Positions 1-6,535 of a stretch of DNA of 12,316 nucleotides are shown here, piece by piece; positions within the stretch are counted from its first letter, which is position 1, and the number at the start of each line of letters is the position of its first letter. The stretch is taken from assembly GCA_024640385.1 (NCBI GenBank), contig JAHEFC010000081.1:1-12316 (forward strand), read 5' to 3'. The translations under genes were made by a program, and so were the position numbers. This DNA is from Sphingobacteriales bacterium. GTDB taxonomy: Bacteria; Bacteroidota; Bacteroidia; Chitinophagales; Chitinophagaceae. The notes beneath the pieces were generated by a model. The model ran no database searches. It had not been told where the DNA came from and worked only from the letters and a program-made list of their open reading frames with translations.

Positions 1-199
1 GAATTTCAATGATTTTATCAATGAGTATCGTATTCGCGACCTGATGGGAAAATTGAAGATGGGTGAGCATAGAAATCAAACCCTGCTGGGACTGGCCCTG
101 GATTGCGGCTTCAACAGTAAAGCCACTTTTAACCGGTCGTTCAAAAAACTCACTTCCATGAGCCCCAAAGAATGGATGGCTCAGAACGTATCAAATTAA
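1..199 (+). CDS. AraC-family transcriptional regulator, C-terminal fragment (5' end outside window)
   Basis: The open frame begins at base 2 and runs 65 codons to a TAA. It encodes the end of an AraC/XylS-type DNA-binding domain. The segment LALDCGFNSKATFNRSFKK is the classic second helix-turn-helix of the family, and SPKEW close to the C-terminus matches the usual family ending. Proteins of this kind bind promoter DNA as activators or repressors; the sensing part lies upstream of the window and cannot be judged. The gene is on the same strand as the DoxX fusion gene about 100 bases downstream, so it may regulate that gene, but this is inference from position only. A small hairpin follows the stop codon. 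Confidence 0.88.
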   Translation, partial: NFNDFINEYRIRDLMGKLKMGEHRNQTLLGLALDCGFNSKATFNRSFKKLTSMSPKEWMAQNVSN

Positions 200-213
200 C
201 TTGAGCCCTATTT

Positions 214-233
214 AACAGGTCTCAAAACCTGTT
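214..233 (+). terminator. possible weak terminator after the AraC gene
   Basis: AACAGGT and ACCTGTT form a perfect 7-bp stem with a 6-base loop, starting 15 bases after the regulator stop codon. Only a short T run (GTTTC) follows, so termination would be weak. It could instead be an operator palindrome for a regulator acting on the DoxX gene. Confidence 0.4.
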
Positions 234-251
234 TCGGGTCGACTGCTACCC

Positions 252-297
252 TTTGTTTGATGAGTTTTACTGCATTGTAAACATCAAATAAAAGACC
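252..297 (+). promoter_or_regulatory. possible promoter region upstream of the DoxX fusion gene
   Basis: Two TTTG sequences (252-255 and 256-259) lie 18 to 22 bases before a TA-starting element at 278. This is roughly the spacing of the Bacteroidota TTTG / TAnnTTTG promoter. The downstream box (TAAACATC) matches the consensus poorly, so this is only a candidate. No strong ribosome binding site precedes the ATG at 298. Confidence 0.25.
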
Positions 298-1263
298 ATG
301 AAAAAATTGTTCTCCCAGTTCCTTTTCGGCTCCCAGACCGGAAATAACAAAACCATCAACCTCGCTTACCTGTTTTTCAGGGCTCATCTTGGCTTAAGTA
401 TCGCCATCCATGCGGGGTACCCTAAGATGAAAGATATTCTGGCACCCGGTTGGTTCTCCGAGCAGGTGGCTTCACTGGGCTTCACTTTTCCCTCACCCCA
501 GTTCTGGGCCATGGCGGCATCCTGGGGAGAATTCGTTGGCGGACTGATGCTTGCTGTTGGCTTGCTTACCCGGATCGCGTCCATTCAACTGGCTTTCCAG
601 TTCCTGATCATTTCATTTGTCTGGTACAATGAACCCGAGTTCCTGACAGGCATGTATTTCCAGCAATTGTATTTCTGGTGCTTCGTTCTTTGCAGCGCGG
701 CCGGAGGAGGAAGATTCTCATTAGACTCCCTGATTGCCAGGAAGAAATTCAGTCTGGCCATTAACCCGGTGATCAAACCGGCTCTTACTATTTTCCTGAT
801 CCTGTTCTTCACATTTCATTCCAATGCCCAGCAGCCAGCCATCCAACAAGAGGATATAAAGAAACTGGAAGGAAACTGGAAAGGTGTTCTGATGTATAAA
901 GATTATACAAGTGGAAAGGAAGTTCTTATTCCCTGCAACATGGAGGTAAAACTGAAAGATGATGGGAAGCAAATTCAAATGGCATACAATTACCCCGAAG
1001 AGAGATCCCACAATAATAAAGACCAGGTTCGTATAACCTCAGACGGCACCAGGATAAACGGAGAAAAACTAAGCCATAGATCGGTGGACACTAATGGTAA
1101 CGTAAAATTAATTATCGAGACACGCGGTGAAGACGGCAGCAAACCTGCCATAATTAAACAGATCATTGAGATCAGCGACTCCAGTTTCATTATGACCAAG
1201 GTTGTTCAATACATGACTACCGGAGAAACCGTCCAAAGAAATCAATATCGGTGGAAGAAATGA
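298..1263 (+). CDS. DoxX-family membrane protein fused to a secreted lipocalin-like domain
   Basis: Residues 1-150 are a DoxX-type membrane protein with about four hydrophobic helices (near 22-40, 68-92, 95-112 and 118-136). They include the WGEFVGGLMLAVGLLTR region and end in GGGRFSLDSLIARKK, which resembles the normal C-terminus of free-standing DoxX proteins. The frame then continues without a stop. Residues 158-178 form a strongly hydrophobic stretch ending SNAQQ, which looks like a Bacteroidota signal peptide. Residues 190-321 are a hydrophilic, beta-rich domain beginning LEGNWKGVLMYKDY, of a lipocalin-like appearance, whose function I do not recognise. DoxX proteins are often linked to redox or quinone chemistry in the inner membrane. 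The C-terminal part would be periplasmic, held by the fifth hydrophobic segment. The in-frame GTG at 769 would give a separate secreted protein, so a second product from the same frame is possible. The propeller-phosphoesterase gene starts 22 bases downstream, so the two probably share a transcript. Confidence 0.8.
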   Translation: MKKLFSQFLFGSQTGNNKTINLAYLFFRAHLGLSIAIHAGYPKMKDILAPGWFSEQVASLGFTFPSPQFWAMAASWGEFVGGLMLAVGLLTRIASIQLAFQFLIISFVWYNEPEFLTGMYFQQLYFWCFVLCSAAGGGRFSLDSLIARKKFSLAINPVIKPALTIFLILFFTFHSNAQQPAIQQEDIKKLEGNWKGVLMYKDYTSGKEVLIPCNMEVKLKDDGKQIQMAYNYPEERSHNNKDQVRITSDGTRINGEKLSHRSVDTNGNVKLIIETRGEDGSKPAIIKQIIEISDSSFIMTKVVQYMTTGETVQRNQYRWKK

Positions 1264-1285
1264 TCATTTTCTCTACCTTAATAGC

Positions 1286-3700
1286 ATGAAACTATTACTG
1301 GCGCTCTTCGGTCTGACCATAGGCATGTTCACCTACGCTCAATTACCAAAACCAGTTCAACTCCCTAACGGATGGTCCCTCTCTCCCGCCGGAAGAAGTT
1401 TTGAATTGGGCGACCTGCCCCTGAACATCGCCGTATCAAAATCAAAAAAATACCTGGCGGTAACCAACAACGGGCAGAGTGTGCAGTCTGTGCAGCTGAT
1501 CGATGCGAAAACGGAAAAGGTTCTGCATTCAGAACTGATTCCCAAATCCTGGTATGGCCTCAAATTCAGCGGCGATGAAAAATTTCTCTATGCCTCGGGA
1601 GGTAACGATAACTGGATCCTCCAGTATGCTGTAAAAAACAGCAAGCTCGTTCTGCAAGACAGTATCAAACTCGGCGATAAATGGCCGAACAGGATCTCCC
1701 CGGCGGGCATTGAAATAGACGACGAAAAACAACTCATGTATGTGGTCACGAAAGACAATAACAGCCTTTACGTCATCAACCTGAAAACAAAACAGGTACA
1801 GCAACAGGTTTCACTGGGCTCAGAAGCCTATACCGCTTTGCTCTCACCCGATAAGAAAACACTGTACATCTCACTTTGGGGCAAAGCCAAAGTCATGGTT
1901 TGGGACCTTACGACCCAAAGAAAAACAGAATGGAGTGTGGGTGACCACCCTAATGAAATGTGCATGACCAAAAATGGGAAATTCCTCTTCGTAGCCAATG
2001 CAAACGACAACTCTGTTTCGGTGATCAATACAGTAGAAGGAAAAGTGGTTGAAACACTCAACGCAGCACTCTATCCTAATTCTCCCAGCGGGTCCACTTC
2101 AAACGGCGTTGCACTCAGCACTGATGAGAAAACTCTTTATGTGGCCAATGCTGATAATAACTGCCTGGCAGTATTCGACGTGGAAAAACCGGGTTCATCT
2201 GAATCGGAAGGTTTCATCCCAACCGGATGGTACCCCACCAATATCAAAGTGATCGGCAAGAAAATATTCGTCAGTAACGGGAAAGGATTTAGCTCACAGG
2301 CAAATCCATTTGGACCCAGCCCGGTTAGACCCAGGCAGGCCGTTCTTCGTCACCAGGGCGATACCTCCAAACCGAAAGAAGTGCAATATATAGGAGGACT
2401 GTTCAAAGGAACCATGTCCATCATCGATCAGCCCGATGAAAAACTTCTTGCCACTTACTCTAAATCTGTGTACAGCAATACGCCGTTCACCAAGGAGAAA
2501 GAAACCATGGCAACCGGAGAACCCGGCAATCCCATTCCCATGAAAGTTGGTGATCCCTCGCCGATCAAATATGTATTCTATGTGATCAAGGAGAACCGCA
2601 CGTACGACCAGGTATTGTCCGATGTACCAGGAGGCAACGGGGATACCAGCCTGCTGCTGTTTGGTGAAAAAGTCACTCCCAATCAGCATGCCATTGTAAA
2701 AGAATTCGTGTTGCTCGATAATTTTTATTGTGATGGAGAAGTAAGTATGGATGGACATAACTGGTCCATGGGCGCTTATGCTACTGATTACCTGGAAAAA
2801 AACTGGCCCACCAATTATGGCAGCCGGGGAGGAAGATATGATGGTGAGGGCAACAGGGAGATCGCAAATAATAAGAATGGTTTCTTCTGGGACAACTGCA
2901 AAAGAAATGGTGTCAGCTTCAGGTCATACGGAGAATTTGTGGATGATGGTAAAGCGAATGTCCCTGTATTGGAAGGGAATTTCTGCAGCTATTACTCCAG
3001 CTACGATCTCGCCGTAAGAGACACTACCCGGTTCTACCAATGGAAAAGAGAATTTGATTCCCTGCTGGCTTCAAATGCAGTGCCCCGGTTCAACTCTCTC
3101 CGGTTCGGCAATGATCATACCGAAGGATTACGCGTGGGTCGTCCAACACCATGGGCCCATGTTGCTGATAATGATCTCGCCGTTGGAATGTTCATCGAGT
3201 ACCTTTCAAAATCTTCCATCTGGAAAGAAACCGCTGTATTCATTGTAGAAGACGATGCACAGAATGGTCCCGATCATGTGGATGCGCACCGCACTACCGC
3301 ATATGTTGCAGGAGGTTTTGTGAAAAGAAAACATATCGACCATACCATGTACTCTACCTCTTCCATGCTGAGAACGATGGAGCTGATACTTGGTCTTCCC
3401 CCCATGTCGCAATACGATGCTGCTGCCACATCCATGTGGAGATGTTTTTCGCCAACAGCCGACCTCTCAGTATTCACAGCCCGGCCGCCTAACATTGATT
3501 TTAATGAACTCAATAAAAGTTCCAACACAGCTTCTGCAAGAAAAAGCAATGCCTGGGATTTCAGTAAAGAAGATCGTTTACCGGACCTGGAATTCAGTGA
3601 AGTGATCTGGAAAGCGGTAAGAGGTGAACACACTGAAATGCCTGCTCCCCGCAGAGCAGCCTTCGTGAAGGCCGAAGCTTTGGAAGGGGAAAAAGACTGA
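1286..3700 (+). CDS. secreted YVTN beta-propeller / phosphoesterase (YncE-alkaline phosphatase-like) protein
   Basis: The protein has 804 residues. A signal peptide covers about residues 1-19 and ends in TYAQ. An N-terminal beta-propeller (about 40-335) contains YVTN/YncE-type blades, with repeated motifs such as FVANANDNSVSVINT (235-249) and YVANADNNCLAVFDV (285-299). The C-terminal half (about 425-750) belongs to the phosphoesterase family that includes phospholipase C and acid phosphatases. It carries IKENRTYDQVL around 435-444, DGEVSMDGHNWS around 483-494, NDHTEG at 609-614 and EDDAQNGPDHVDAHR at 655-669; these acidic and histidine residues are the likely metal and catalytic ligands. Proteins with this arrangement are usually annotated as bifunctional YncE/alkaline phosphatase family proteins, and the substrate is generally unknown. 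It should act in the periplasm or outside the cell. It follows the DoxX fusion gene by 22 bases. Length and domain order look complete. Confidence 0.92.
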   Translation: MKLLLALFGLTIGMFTYAQLPKPVQLPNGWSLSPAGRSFELGDLPLNIAVSKSKKYLAVTNNGQSVQSVQLIDAKTEKVLHSELIPKSWYGLKFSGDEKFLYASGGNDNWILQYAVKNSKLVLQDSIKLGDKWPNRISPAGIEIDDEKQLMYVVTKDNNSLYVINLKTKQVQQQVSLGSEAYTALLSPDKKTLYISLWGKAKVMVWDLTTQRKTEWSVGDHPNEMCMTKNGKFLFVANANDNSVSVINTVEGKVVETLNAALYPNSPSGSTSNGVALSTDEKTLYVANADNNCLAVFDVEKPGSSESEGFIPTGWYPTNIKVIGKKIFVSNGKGFSSQANPFGPSPVRPRQAVLRHQGDTSKPKEVQYIGGLFKGTMSIIDQPDEKLLATYSKSVYSNTPFTKEKETMATGEPGNPIPMKVGDPSPIKYVFYVIKENRTYDQVLSDVPGGNGDTSLLLFGEKVTPNQHAIVKEFVLLDNFYCDGEVSMDGHNWSMGAYATDYLEKNWPTNYGSRGGRYDGEGNREIANNKNGFFWDNCKRNGVSFRSYGEFVDDGKANVPVLEGNFCSYYSSYDLAVRDTTRFYQWKREFDSLLASNAVPRFNSLRFGNDHTEGLRVGRPTPWAHVADNDLAVGMFIEYLSKSSIWKETAVFIVEDDAQNGPDHVDAHRTTAYVAGGFVKRKHIDHTMYSTSSMLRTMELILGLPPMSQYDAAATSMWRCFSPTADLSVFTARPPNIDFNELNKSSNTASARKSNAWDFSKEDRLPDLEFSEVIWKAVRGEHTEMPAPRRAAFVKAEALEGEKD

Positions 3701-3708
3701 GGAAATCG

Positions 3709-3829
3709 TAGTGTGCTAGCCGGTTAGTGTGTTAGCCGAAGAATGCAGTAGATAAACATGGAAGAGAAGATCACTAACATACTTATCTAATGCATTCTTC
3801 GGCTAACACACTAACCGGCCAGCACACTA
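3709..3829. repeat. 47-bp imperfect inverted repeat with internal tandem units between convergent genes
   Basis: The left arm (3709-3755) and the right arm (3783-3829) are reverse complements over 47 bases with two mismatches, separated by a 27-base loop. Each arm contains two copies of a roughly 15-base unit, of the form TAGTGTGCTAGCCGG and TAGTGTGTTAGCCGA. The element fills nearly the whole gap between the phosphoesterase stop and the M1 peptidase stop. A transcript from either side would fold into a very long stem, so it may act as a shared barrier or 3' end for both genes. Neither side has the T tract of a classic intrinsic terminator. Confidence 0.9.
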
Positions 3830-3842
3830 AAAAGAAAACCAA

Positions 3843-5432
3843 TTATTCATACACGACCCGCTTTAAATAGAAGCCATCAGGATCTATCATCGGCATGGAC
3901 TCTGATTGAACGGTCACCGCTTTTTTGGACAGCTGCAGGGTCTTCTTTCCGGAAGATGTTTGAATCTCAACAGGAATGGTCATATCCAGGTTGTCGAGCT
4001 TAACCGTATAAGAAGTTCCCTGTACCTGTTTCACCGTGAAACCCAGTCTCTCTGTGGTATATAAATAAAGTCTGAACAGGGGCGTAAGATCCTTCCCGGA
4101 TGCCGTATTGAAATGTTTTAACACATCCGAAGTCACCACCATATTATCGTAGGTATACCTTGGATCGGTTGCAAATGCTTTCAGGGCCGGGAAAAAAACA
4201 TCATCGCCCAAAACAAATCGCAAGGTATGCATGAATAAGGCACCCTTTCCATAGATATCCGGATGATAAGCTTGCCTTGAGTCTACCACTTCACCCTGTA
4301 CGATGGGCAGCTTATTCTGGGTCTGCATGGCGGTCTGACGGAACCGGGCAAGATAAGCCTGCCGGCCTCCAAAATCTTCTGTGAACAGGTGATCCCCAAA
4401 AGTACAGATGCCTTCCTGGATCCACATATCCGCCCAGTCTTTATTGCTCACCTTGTTGGCCCACCACTCATGACCGAATTCATGGTGCATCAGCCAGTCA
4501 AAATCCACCGAACCCACTTTAGTATACCGGTATTGGTTTCCATAAGCATTCATGGTCTGGTGTTCCATGCCCAGGTGGGGTGTTTCGGCTATCCCGATCT
4601 TTTCCTTTGCCCAGGGATATTCACCAAAATATTTCTCCAGCATTTTGGTGGAACGTTCGAGCAGGTCTAAATGGTAAGCCGCCCTGGGTTTATTATAATC
4701 AAGCACATAATATTCCATGGGTATCCGGGTTCCATTCACAGAGGTATAAATTCTCTTCTCCACCACATAAGATCCGGCATTGAAAACAAGACAGTAATTA
4801 CTGATCGTGTAATTGGTTTTCCAGTGATAGGTAGACTTCTTCCCCTTTGTGGATGTTTTCTGCAAAATACCAGGCCCGGCCACTACCATTCCTTTGGGAG
4901 CGGTGATGATCATATCGGCTCCCTCATTCGGCTCATCAGATGGATGGTCCTTACAGGGAAAGAATAGATCACCCCCATCTTCCTGGCAGGTTTCGGCGAT
5001 CCACCAACGGCCAAGGCTGTCTTTCGACCACTGGATCCCTCCATCCCAGGGTGGCCTGGTAGCAACATGGGGCCGGCCTCCGTACTCTATCTTTACTTTC
5101 TGGCTGCCAGCGGGGAAAACAGGGTCAGAATTGATCCGTAATAGGCCGTCTGCATGGCTGAAGGTTTTCGGTTTGCCGTTGACGTTAACCTTCGACACTG
5201 TGAATGCATTATCCAGGTCGAATAGTAAAACAGGGGTCCCTGTAGACAATAACAGGTCGATCTCTGTATAGCCGCTGTAGGAGCCGGTCTCAGGTATCAC
5301 ATCCAGCGCTATAGTATAATGACGTATATCCATGATCGCCTGCTCGGGCTTCAAAGGTCCTCCCGATACAAGTTTTTGTGCATGAACGGTTGATGTTGCG
5401 ATTATCAATATCAGCAGACTGATTTTCCTCAT
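3843..5432 (-). CDS. secreted M1-family zinc metallopeptidase
   Basis: The protein has 529 residues with a signal peptide (about 1-19, ending VHAQ). The N-terminal half is a beta-rich domain like the saddle domain of M1 aminopeptidases. The catalytic zinc site is plain: HEFGH at 317-321 followed by WIQEG with Glu340, giving HExxH-18-E. Upstream lies GMEHQ at 288-292 in the place of the canonical GAMEN exopeptidase motif; the Asn is replaced by His, as in many bacterial M1-like proteins. At 529 residues it is shorter than the 800 to 900 residues of PepN-type enzymes and lacks the large helical C-terminal domain. It probably trims peptides in the periplasm or outside the cell. It is transcribed towards the phosphoesterase gene and divergently from the OmpA-like gene. 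The ATG start fits the signal peptide directly. Confidence 0.93.
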   Translation of the reverse strand: MRKISLLILIIATSTVHAQKLVSGGPLKPEQAIMDIRHYTIALDVIPETGSYSGYTEIDLLLSTGTPVLLFDLDNAFTVSKVNVNGKPKTFSHADGLLRINSDPVFPAGSQKVKIEYGGRPHVATRPPWDGGIQWSKDSLGRWWIAETCQEDGGDLFFPCKDHPSDEPNEGADMIITAPKGMVVAGPGILQKTSTKGKKSTYHWKTNYTISNYCLVFNAGSYVVEKRIYTSVNGTRIPMEYYVLDYNKPRAAYHLDLLERSTKMLEKYFGEYPWAKEKIGIAETPHLGMEHQTMNAYGNQYRYTKVGSVDFDWLMHHEFGHEWWANKVSNKDWADMWIQEGICTFGDHLFTEDFGGRQAYLARFRQTAMQTQNKLPIVQGEVVDSRQAYHPDIYGKGALFMHTLRFVLGDDVFFPALKAFATDPRYTYDNMVVTSDVLKHFNTASGKDLTPLFRLYLYTTERLGFTVKQVQGTSYTVKLDNLDMTIPVEIQTSSGKKTLQLSKKAVTVQSESMPMIDPDGFYLKRVVYE

Positions 5433-5511
5433 ATTGGCTGTTTAACTGTTACAAATTAAGCATATTGAGAGCGATATTTCTGTATCTTGCTGGTCCAAAA
5501 ATCAATCGATT
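5433..5511. promoter_or_regulatory. divergent promoter region between the M1 peptidase and the OmpA-like gene
   Basis: This 79-base gap must hold the promoters of both divergent genes. On the plus strand TATTTCTG (5475-5482) differs by one base from the Bacteroidota -7 box TAnnTTTG and would give a short leader of about 20 to 25 bases for the OmpA-like gene. On the minus strand TAATTTG (near 5453-5459) is a partial match for the peptidase gene. I do not find a convincing -33 TTTG for either. Confidence 0.35.
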
Positions 5512-6378
5512 ATGAAATGGCAAAAATTGACCCTTATAGCAGTTTCTTCTATGCTGCTTTTTTCATGTGTTAGCTCCGGGAAGTTCAAATCCCTCCAAAA
5601 AAGTTATGACGAACTGAATACTTCATACAAAGGCTGCCAGACCGATCTTACCGCTTGCCGTGATGAGAAGTCTGAACTTGAAAGAAAAAGGGCAGCAAAC
5701 GAAGCCGAGATCGATGGCTTGAAAAAGCAGGTGGATTTCCTGAAACAGAATAATACACAGGCGCTGAAACAACTTGAAGACATGTCTGTGATCTCAGGAG
5801 CCCAGGCAGAAAGTATCAAGAAGTCCATGGAGAACCTGGGCATGAAAGATGCTTATATCCAGGACCTCCAGACCCAGATGGCCAGGAAAGACTCTTTGAA
5901 CATGGCCCTGGTAATGAACCTGAAAGGAGCCATTGGCAATATGGACGATCAGGATATTAATATCAAAGTAGACAAAGGCGTTGTATTTATCGATATCTCA
6001 GACAAACTACTGTTCAAATCAGGCAGCTACGATATTACCGACCGCGCTAAAGAAGTGCTGGGTAAAGTAGCAACCGTGTTGAAAGCACAGCCAGACATCG
6101 AATTCATGATTGAAGGCCATACAGATAATGTTCCTTTCAGCCGCGGTATTTTGATTGACAACTGGGATCTCTCTGTGAAGAGGGCTACTTCCGTTGTAAG
6201 GATTCTGCAAAAACAATACGGACTTGATCCTTCTAAAATGGCTGCCGCCGGTCGTGCTGAATACCTCCCTGTGGCCGACAATGGAACAGCTGAAGGTAAA
6301 GCCGCTAACCGCCGCACAAGGATCGTGATCCTGCCACAACTGGATCAGTTCTTTAAGCTTCTTGAGCCTAAGAAATAA
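5512..6378 (+). CDS. OmpA/MotB-type peptidoglycan-binding lipoprotein
   Basis: The protein has 288 residues. A lipoprotein signal peptide ends in the lipobox LLFSC, with Cys19 as the lipidated residue. Residues about 25-135 are rich in Lys, Glu and Gln with heptad-like spacing and probably form a coiled coil that spans the periplasm. Residues about 150-275 form an OmpA C-terminal domain, with the motifs GHTDNVP (202-208), NWDLSVKRA (217-225) and ANRRTRIVI (265-273). In this family the Asp of the TDN motif and the Arg of the NRRTR motif bind diaminopimelate in peptidoglycan. The likely role is to tether the outer membrane to the cell wall. It stands alone on its strand, divergent from the M1 peptidase, and is followed by a tandem repeat and an intrinsic terminator. 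It could equally be called an OmpA family protein; no specific gene symbol is justified. Confidence 0.93.
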   Translation: MKWQKLTLIAVSSMLLFSCVSSGKFKSLQKSYDELNTSYKGCQTDLTACRDEKSELERKRAANEAEIDGLKKQVDFLKQNNTQALKQLEDMSVISGAQAESIKKSMENLGMKDAYIQDLQTQMARKDSLNMALVMNLKGAIGNMDDQDINIKVDKGVVFIDISDKLLFKSGSYDITDRAKEVLGKVATVLKAQPDIEFMIEGHTDNVPFSRGILIDNWDLSVKRATSVVRILQKQYGLDPSKMAAAGRAEYLPVADNGTAEGKAANRRTRIVILPQLDQFFKLLEPKK

Positions 6379-6387
6379 CCCTTGGTT

Positions 6388-6423
6388 GAATGTGGGGAAT
6401 GTGATGAATGTGGGAATGTGATG
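6388..6423. repeat. tandem 18-bp repeat, G+T-rich copy (left arm of a distant inverted pair)
   Basis: Two near-identical units follow each other: GAATGTGGGGAATGTGAT and the same with one G missing. Positions 6388-6421 are the reverse complement of 8087-8121 apart from that single deleted base. The element lies 9 bases after the stop of the OmpA-like gene and before its terminator, so it would be part of that gene's 3' untranslated RNA. Confidence 0.85.
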
Positions 6424-6441
6424 TGAGAATGAATTAGCTAT

Positions 6442-6481
6442 AAAGAAAAATGGCTTCCAGATTGGGAGCCATTTTCTTTTT
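6442..6481 (+). terminator. intrinsic terminator of the OmpA-like gene
   Basis: TGGCTTCC (6451-6458) pairs with GGGAGCCA (6464-6471), with one T-G wobble, around a 5-base loop. The A-rich stretch before it pairs with TTTTCTTTTT after it, giving the T tract expected of a rho-independent terminator. The A-rich flank means it could also work on the opposite strand. Confidence 0.82.
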
Positions 6482-6504
6482 ACTACTGACAGCCGTCATT
6501 CCCA

Positions 6505-6520
6505 TTCCTGTGAACAGGAA
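6505..6520. promoter_or_regulatory. 16-bp palindrome just upstream of the GT39 gene
   Basis: TTCCTGT-GA-ACAGGAA is a perfect inverted repeat (7 bp on each side of 2 central bases), 15 bases before the ATG at 6536. Its right half includes AGGAA, which resembles a ribosome binding site but lies somewhat far from the start. TATTTTAG, one base off the TAnnTTTG box, follows directly. It could be an operator or an RNA hairpin that affects translation; a chance palindrome is not excluded. Confidence 0.4.
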
Positions 6521-6535
6521 GTATTTTAGCAGGTC

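Noticed and set aside
2294..2758. 154-codon open frame on the minus strand inside the phosphoesterase gene
   Set aside because: It lies wholly within a clearly coding plus-strand gene with continuous domain signatures and has no recognisable motif of its own.
3709..3829. Terminal inverted repeats of a MITE or insertion sequence
   Set aside because: The 27-base centre is too short and there is no clear target-site duplication next to the arms, although origin from a small mobile element cannot be excluded.
4849..5271. 140-codon open frame on the plus strand inside the M1 peptidase gene
   Set aside because: The opposite strand encodes the conserved N-terminal domain of the peptidase; this frame has no recognisable features.
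6388..6423. Repeated units that might be read as a CRISPR remnant
   Set aside because: The units are directly adjacent without spacers, only two per site, and no cas genes are nearby.
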